Origin: Richelia intracellularis HH01
GTDB taxonomy: Bacteria; Cyanobacteriota; Cyanobacteriia; Cyanobacteriales; Nostocaceae
Assembly (NCBI RefSeq): GCF_000350105.1
Contig: NZ_CAIY01000070.1
Coordinates: 1 to 56,970, forward strand
DNA length: 56,970 nucleotides
Reading direction: 5' to 3'
The position numbers and the translations under genes were made by a program. Shown one piece after another: positions 51,620 to 56,970 of this stretch; positions within the stretch are counted from its first letter, which is position 1, and the number at the start of each line of letters is the position of its first letter. The notes below the pieces were generated by a model, which had not been told where the DNA came from, searched no databases, and saw only the letters and a list, made by a program, of their open reading frames with translations.

Positions 51620-52468
51620 AAATCCTCCTCACGTCATTACTTAACAGTTAAATTTCCTAATTAAAGATGCTTGAACAAGCCTACTAAAATAAAGCCACGT
51701 AAACTGTCTACCTATTTATTCCAGAGTATTACATTTGATTTTGTGCAAATAACTCTCTATTTTAACCAGCCATGTTCTAATAGTAAAAATGAGGGTTAAA
51801 CCTGCCATTGTAGATCTTCCAAGTACCACACACAGTGAGTCCTGCTGAACACGTAAATTAGTTGCCATATCACCTAGTTGCTATATTACCGCTAGGAAAA
51901 TATTTATACTTTCTCAGAAGATTTGTCTAGATGTGGGTATTTTTATAGTTTTTGCTACCTCAAAGGAGATATGCTCAAAAATTATGAAGTTTGGAAGAGT
52001 ATGTACTCACAATTATGATTTTTAGAAGATTGCAGCTTTGTAAGATTTATCTATAGCATTTTATTTCTCCTTATTTTGCAATAGATGACCATCTTTAACC
52101 ATTCCTTACTCTCAAATGGCTAATAATTTAATTCTTTTCTAAGGTATACCATCTGAATGCTCTACACGGAAATTTAAAACAATATGTAATTCTCATCAAT
52201 TTTTGAGAAAGTGAAAATTTCGAATACCCTATTTGAAATAAATTAATTTGTACTTTATCCAATTTTTGATTAGGAAATTATCCATACATTGGGTTTGGCT
52301 AATTGTTGCTGTGTTAGTTTCCTGTTGAAAGCAACTTTTTTTCTGGTCTATACTCTTAAGTCTGATAATATCCAAAATGCACTAAAATACATTTTGACGA
52401 AGGTTTTTTACTTCCTACAATTAAGGATATAGAGGCAGTCAGGACTTTACAAGGAAAGAAGTATAATT
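51620..52468. other. Divergent intergenic region, nothing recognised
   Basis: About 850 bases between the nucleotidyltransferase (-) and PAP/fibrillin (+) genes. It is AT-rich. Only AAGGA at 52451-52455, the likely ribosome site of the plus-strand gene, stands out. Confidence 0.45.
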
Positions 52469-53113
52469 TTGTACTACCTAACAGTTAAAGAAAAACTACA
52501 AGCAACCCTCAAGAAAATTCAAATCAACAGAGGTGGCTTTCCAGTGACCAACTTGAAATTAGCTTCCAGCTTGGAAGCAGAAGTTGAGCAAATTGCTGGA
52601 GAATTAGAAGGTTTAAACCCTAACATATATCCACTAGTACATGCCCTCCAATTGCTACAAGGAAGTTGGTCCTTACTATACTCTAATGCCAGAGAAATAC
52701 GTTCTTTAGATTCACTGCCATTAGGGTTAAGAGTGAGTCAAATTTATCAAGTAATCGATGTTGGCAGTAAATCTTTCTTTAACCTAGCTTTTATTAAGCA
52801 TCCCTGGGGAGTGATTTCAGGCTACGTAAAAGTAACAGCAACCTTTGAGGCTATCAAGACTAATGGGGCAATGTTACCAGATAAAAGAATCAATGTTTAC
52901 TTTGATAAACGTTTTTTATCCATTCAAACAATTGTGGGTATTTACACTCCTCAGCTCGATCCATTTCAGGTTTTTCAAGTTAGTAGCTCTTATAATGAAA
53001 CTCCCTGCTTAGATATTACCTATTTAGATGAAGACTTTCGTATTGGAAGAGGTGGTAATGGCAGTTTGTTTATTTTAGCTAAGTCTGATGGCTTACCAGA
53101 GTTAAATTGTTGA
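52469..53113 (+). CDS. PAP/fibrillin family protein
   Basis: A 214-residue plastid-lipid-associated (fibrillin) family protein, a lipocalin-like fold associated with thylakoid membranes and plastoglobule-like bodies, linked to photoprotection. Conserved features: VKEKLQATLKKIQINRGG at the N-terminus, LLQGSWSLLYSNAREIRSL (about 62-80) with the W-x-L-x-Y core, and the C-terminal DITYLDEDFRIGRGGNGSLFIL with the family's R-x-GRGG-type end. The start is taken as TTG at 52469 with AAGGA 13 bases upstream; no ATG or GTG fits. No operon partner. Confidence 0.88.
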   Translation: MYYLTVKEKLQATLKKIQINRGGFPVTNLKLASSLEAEVEQIAGELEGLNPNIYPLVHALQLLQGSWSLLYSNAREIRSLDSLPLGLRVSQIYQVIDVGSKSFFNLAFIKHPWGVISGYVKVTATFEAIKTNGAMLPDKRINVYFDKRFLSIQTIVGIYTPQLDPFQVFQVSSSYNETPCLDITYLDEDFRIGRGGNGSLFILAKSDGLPELNC

Positions 53114-53621
53114 ATGTATATTGTGGAAGTAAAATCATCTTGTTTAAGATTTAGCACTTATAAGATAGTACATAAAATTAAGATAGTACATAAAATACAT
53201 AAATATACATCAAAAAATATAACCATAAAATAAATAGGCTGAACATCATCTCCTTAATTCATCCGTAACTTTGACTAGTTCACGAATAAAATTAGATAAT
53301 CTGATTAATTTTTCTATGAATTTAAACTGTAGACATAAATTTGTCTATTATTTTACATAATCTATAGATACGTATGATTTTTATTAAATACTTAATCCGA
53401 ATTACATCAAAATAATCTTAAACCTGGAGTCAAATGATTAGCGAATTTCGTTGATTCTGTAGGGAATAATTTCTCATTTAGTATCAACAAAAAAATCCAT
53501 GAGTAAACTATTATCCAGATACTCTATACTGGCGAATAATTAATCATCCTCACATCTCATACTAAGTCATAAATAAGGATAGAATTATCTTCCGCTCCTA
53601 ATCTACCAATTTGTTGACACA
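53114..53621. other. Intergenic with an 18-bp tandem duplication
   Basis: About 510 bases between the PAP/fibrillin gene and ilvA. A tandem duplication lies at 53162-53197. No coding or RNA signal recognised. Confidence 0.5.
53162..53197. repeat. Tandem duplication, 18-bp unit
   Basis: AAGATAGTACATAAAATT (53162-53179) is followed directly by a copy differing only in its last base (53180-53197). A partial third echo (CATAAA...) follows. It looks like replication slippage in non-coding DNA. Confidence 0.8.
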
Positions 53622-55133
53622 ATGTTTTGCGACTATCTGGTACAAATTTTAACTGCCCGTGTATATGATGTTGCCCAGGAAACTCCCTTGGAATATGCCC
53701 CTAGTCTTTCAAAACGCCTTAATAATAGGCTAATTCTGAAACGGGAAGATATGCAATCTGTATTTTCTTTTAAGTTACGTGGTGCTTATAACAAAATGGC
53801 ACAGTTACCATCAAAAATCATCAAACAGGGAGTAATTGCCGCATCTGCTGGAAACCATGCACAAGGGGTAGCTTTGGGAGCCAGTCGTTTGGAGAGTCAT
53901 GCAATTATTGTTATGCCTGTCACTACTCCCCTGGTAAAAGTAGATGCTGTAAAATCATTGGGGGGAGAGGTTGTATTATATGGGGATACCTATGATGATG
54001 CCTTTACTTACGCTCGTCAATTGCAAGTGGAAAAAGGCATGACTTTTGTACACCCCTTTGACGACCCTCTGGTAATTGCTGGGCAAGGAACAATTGGCAT
54101 GGAGATTTTACGCCAATGTCAACAACCAATCCATGCAATATTTGTAGCCATTGGAGGAGGGGGATTAATTTCTGGTATTGCAGCTTATGTCAAGCGGTTG
54201 CGCCCAAGAATTAAAATTATTGGTGTTGAGCCTCTGGATGCTGATGCTATGAATCAGTCTCTAAGAGCAGGAAGACGAGTGAGATTATCTCAAGTAGGAC
54301 TATTTGCCGATGGAGTAGCTGTTAGGGAAGTAGGGGAGGAAACATTCCGTTTATGTCAGAAGTATTTAGATGAAATTATCCTGGTAAATACAGATGATAT
54401 ATGTGCTGCAATTAAAGATGTATTTGAAGATACACGCTCCATTTTAGAACCTGCAGGGGCATTAGCAATTGCAGGAGCAAAGGCATATGTTGAAAGAGAA
54501 AAAATAAAGGATAAAACACTCCTGGCAGTTGCTTGTGGAGCAAATATGAATTTTGACCGCCTGCGTTTTGTTGCAGAACGTGCAGAATTAGGGGAACATC
54601 GAGAAGCTATATTTGCTGTATCTATTCCTGAAGGGCCAGGAAGTTTAAGAAAATTCTGCAAGTGTTTGGGTAAGCGAAATCTAACAGAGTTCAATTATCG
54701 TATTGCCGATGAAAAAAAAGCGCATATTTTTGTTGGGGTACAAACTCAAAACCGTGCTGATGCTTGCACAATGGTGAATATATTTGAAAGTTGCGGGTTT
54801 TCGACTCTGGATTTAACTGATGATGAATTAACAAAAATGCACCTGCGTTATATGGTAGGCGGACATTCTAGCCTAGCTAAAGATGAACAAATTTACCGTT
54901 TTGAGTTTCCCGAACGTCCTGGTGCGTTAATGCAGTTTTTTACCAAGATGAGTCCTAACTGGAATATTAGTCTTTTTCACTACCGCAACAATGGTTCTGA
55001 CTACGGCAGGATTGTTTTAGGAATGCAGGTTAAACCTTGTGAAATAATAAAATGGCAACATTTTCTAGATTCCTTGGGTTATCCTTATTGGAATGAAAAT
55101 ACTAATCCAGCATATAAACTTTTCTTGGGATAA
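53622..55133 (+). CDS. ilvA: Threonine ammonia-lyase (threonine deaminase), biosynthetic
   Basis: PLP enzyme converting threonine to 2-oxobutanoate, the committed step of isoleucine synthesis. The 503-residue length and two C-terminal ACT-like regulatory domains (about 330-405 and 425-500; IFAVSIPEGPGSLRKF, YRFEFPERPGALMQFF) mark the isoleucine-inhibited biosynthetic type rather than the short catabolic one. Schiff-base Lys51 lies in VFSFKLRGAYNKM, SAGNHAQGVA binds substrate/PLP, and GGGGLISGIA binds the PLP phosphate. Start ATG 53622. Followed by two hairpins. Confidence 0.96.
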   Translation: MFCDYLVQILTARVYDVAQETPLEYAPSLSKRLNNRLILKREDMQSVFSFKLRGAYNKMAQLPSKIIKQGVIAASAGNHAQGVALGASRLESHAIIVMPVTTPLVKVDAVKSLGGEVVLYGDTYDDAFTYARQLQVEKGMTFVHPFDDPLVIAGQGTIGMEILRQCQQPIHAIFVAIGGGGLISGIAAYVKRLRPRIKIIGVEPLDADAMNQSLRAGRRVRLSQVGLFADGVAVREVGEETFRLCQKYLDEIILVNTDDICAAIKDVFEDTRSILEPAGALAIAGAKAYVEREKIKDKTLLAVACGANMNFDRLRFVAERAELGEHREAIFAVSIPEGPGSLRKFCKCLGKRNLTEFNYRIADEKKAHIFVGVQTQNRADACTMVNIFESCGFSTLDLTDDELTKMHLRYMVGGHSSLAKDEQIYRFEFPERPGALMQFFTKMSPNWNISLFHYRNNGSDYGRIVLGMQVKPCEIIKWQHFLDSLGYPYWNENTNPAYKLFLG

Positions 55134-55149
55134 AATCTAATGAAATAGA

Positions 55150-55189
55150 TATAGGGCATAGAACTATACATTAATTGTTTTGCCCTATA
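55150..55189 (+). terminator. Hairpin just after ilvA
   Basis: TATAGGGCA (55150-55158) pairs with TGCCCTATA (55181-55189), a perfect 9-bp stem with a 22-base loop, 17 bases after the ilvA stop. The T run is weak (ACTTTTATG). Likely part of the ilvA 3' end. Confidence 0.5.
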
Positions 55190-55425
55190 AACTTTTATGA
55201 ATATAACTCTCCAAGCAGATCAGCATTATAATGCTTGCAGATTTAATAAATATACCAAAATATTTATTAAATCTTATTTATAGATAAGACTTCAAAAAAA
55301 AAGAAATGACAAAAATTTGGAGAGGATATATATAATAAAAATATTGACATATTGACTTGTTGACTTGTGTAAATTAGTTAGTAAAATAGCATAAATTAAT
55401 CTAAAATTTGAGCATCCATTATAAT

Positions 55426-55468
55426 AAAGCATCATCTATTTTTAATTTTTCAAAATAGATGATGCTTT
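55426..55468 (+). terminator. Strong 17-bp hairpin with T run
   Basis: Arms 55426-55442 (AAAGCATCATCTATTTT) and 55452-55468 are exactly complementary with a 9-base loop. Plus-strand TTTTT closes the right arm. It has a good intrinsic-terminator form but lies about 290 bases after ilvA. It may also serve a lost gene. Confidence 0.6.
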
Positions 55469-56150
55469 TTGGACTGAATCACTTAGTTAATATCCTAATA
55501 ATAAATATTATTAAATTGAACACATCAGTTAAAATTATTTCCATCTTTGTACGGAAATAATCTGAAATGTTTTTTAACCCACAGTACAACATGAAGGTAA
55601 TTGTATAATTATAAATATTTCTAAAAAATTTAGTTAAATCTTAAGCCACTTAAACTCGGCAAAAATATAAAATAATTAAAGTGTATCTTAAAAGGTTCTA
55701 TCGCTCTATAAATTTTGATATCTGAATTTCAAATCTTAAGTATTTTTGAGAATTTTTTTAAACCTTCAAATTTGCTCTAGAGTATATGAATAACATATTG
55801 ATTAAAAGTTAGGAAGTATAAAGGTTTAAATTGAGGAATAAGCCTATAGAATGAAATTCTAGTTTCTAAAAATTAGTTATGCCTTTGAATAAAATTATGG
55901 TAGTAGAGAAAATCAAATATATTTTGTTTCCCTAGCAAAATGAAAGGAGTTTAGTAGATATACTTGAAGATATATGATATTAAATCAAATTTTTATCTGA
56001 GACATTACTATAATAAACATAGGACAATTACTGGCTCTCCACATTAATTCTTTAACTGCCAACAAATTTGAAAAAGTCATAAATTAGATCAATTTAAAAG
56101 GAGTTAAAGATATTCTATGAATATACTCTCATGACATTTTCAATAAATTT

Positions 56151-56573
56151 TTACCATATTTGATTTGGAATCCAAATTTTATGTAAGTCTTGTTTCGCCT
56201 CTTCATAGATAATATTGGCATAAATGCGGCGATAAAGATAAATAAATACCGAAACTCTTTTATTGGCTATACAGTAAACAAATACCTCTTTATTGATATT
56301 GAGCTCCATAATTTTGAAAAACCTCTTCACATCATCAATCAAAGAATTTTCCCAAGCAATAGGGATATGTATATATTCCGTACCTAATGTTTCAACAATT
56401 TGTTTTTGAGTAGCTAAATCATTGGAATACTAGGAAGTTGCTAAATTAATAATTAATTAGTAACCTGCCCTTTTAAACATGAATAAATCTTCCTTATCAG
56501 GTTGTCAAGAAGTAGCAATTGTATCTGAAATTTTCAGGTATTTGTAAATATTTTCAATGCAATTATAATACAT
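56151..56573 (-). pseudogene. Protein tyrosine phosphatase-like gene broken by three stops
   Basis: The minus strand carries one continuous frame of 141 codons (ATG at 56571-56573, final TAA at 56151-56153). It reads like a cyanobacterial tyrosine/dual-specificity phosphatase-like protein: IYKYLKISDTIATS, QPDKEDLFMFKRAGY, INLATS, QIVETLGTEYIHIPIAWENS, then VFVYCIANKRVSVFIYLYRR with the C-x4-R catalytic-type loop, and EEAKQDLHKIWIPNQIW. Internal stops are TGA (56505-56507, at the Gly of a GQP motif), TAA (56457-56459) and TAG (56430-56432). No frameshift is needed, so decay is by point changes. Confidence 0.88.
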
Positions 56574-56970
56574 TCTAATTATGAAGATAGATATTGATTT
56601 TAGTATTCATATATTTTTATATACCGATAAATAAGATATAAAAAACCTATGATTCATTTGCTTATGATACTGATATTTAATCTATATAATCAGAAGTATT
56701 TTATTTAGGTTAGCTTTGAAATAATTTGAATACTACTCATACTATATTATTCCATAATTGAGAAATTATATTTTAAACACAACAAATTGTCCTCGAACTT
56801 ATATGAATTAAACAAAAAAATATATAAATTAAATAAATTACCAGCTATAAAAAGCAATTAATGCTACCAGTTAGTACATTTCTTAAGCACTATTAAAATA
56901 CATTCTGTTACTTGATGTATAAATATTACTTATTTTGAATATTTGATTAGTTTTTTATTGTAGTAATTAT
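56574..56970. other. Window end, nothing recognised
   Basis: About 400 bases of AT-rich DNA upstream of the phosphatase-like pseudogene. No start codon context, RNA or repeat worth calling. Confidence 0.4.

Larger units (their letters stand above)
55134..56150. other. Long gene-poor stretch after ilvA
   Basis: About 1 kb of AT-rich DNA with two hairpins after ilvA (55150-55189 and 55426-55468). Around 55345-55370 a short TTGAC-type repeat (TATTGACATATTGACTTG) is visible. No gene recognised. Confidence 0.5.

Overview
The window looks like a chromosomal segment of a filamentous, heterocystous-type cyanobacterium with a decaying genome. Photosynthesis genes (psaE, ndhO, petC-petA) and many families largely restricted to cyanobacteria (CGLD27/Ycf36-like, DUF3134, DUF3067, DUF4327, PAP/fibrillin) place it there. 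The DNA is very AT-rich. By my sum of gene lengths only about 57% of the window is coding, and several kilobase-scale gaps hold broken genes. This pattern fits a diatom-symbiont such as Richelia; that assignment is inference from composition and protein resemblance, not a database match.

Layout. 0.9-2.6 kb (+): efp, accB and an ArsR-type regulator. 4.2-5.8 kb (-): tRNA-Thr(UGU) and the sulfate-type ABC ATPase cysA. 6.1-9.3 kb (+): an IscS/NifS-like cysteine desulfurase and an unknown membrane protein. 9.9-11.5 kb (-): psaE, mutM, ndhO, followed upstream by three strong hairpins. 12.6-14.0 kb (+): DUF3134 protein and mraY. 15-16.9 kb (-): uvrC, then a broken YciI-family gene (+). 18.6-23.0 kb: a small membrane protein, a HAD hydrolase and a DUF697-type P-loop protein. 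23.2-25.3 kb (-): rsfS, a CGLD27/Ycf36-like gene, an asparaginase and initiator tRNA-fMet. 27-31.8 kb (-): GT4 glycosyltransferase, then deoC, recO and an MFS transporter. 33.1-35.4 kb: petC-petA (-) with a divergent DUF3067 gene. 36.3-38.4 kb (-): small membrane protein and an FTR1-type iron permease. 39.8-43.8 kb (+): glutathione reductase, hisC, DUF4327. 43.9-47.1 kb (-): a PP2C phosphatase and an FHA/Ser-Thr kinase in one operon. 48.2-51.6 kb (-): GIY-YIG protein and a two-domain nucleotidyltransferase/phosphomannomutase-like protein. 52.5-55.1 kb (+): PAP/fibrillin protein and ilvA. 56.2-56.6 kb (-): a tyrosine-phosphatase-like gene broken by three stop codons.

The surviving genes are core functions: translation (EF-P, RsfS, initiator tRNA), DNA repair (MutM, UvrC, RecO), cell wall (MraY), electron transport, amino acid and Fe-S metabolism, and one phosphorylation switch. 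Non-coding space is dominated by relics, perfect inverted repeats and short tandem duplications. I found no transposase, phage gene, CRISPR array, toxin-antitoxin pair or defence island. The most interesting items are the coding relics, the unusually perfect intergenic hairpins, and proteins whose canonical catalytic residues are altered (HAD, DUF697, phosphomannomutase-like domain). I did not find a convincing undescribed multi-gene system.
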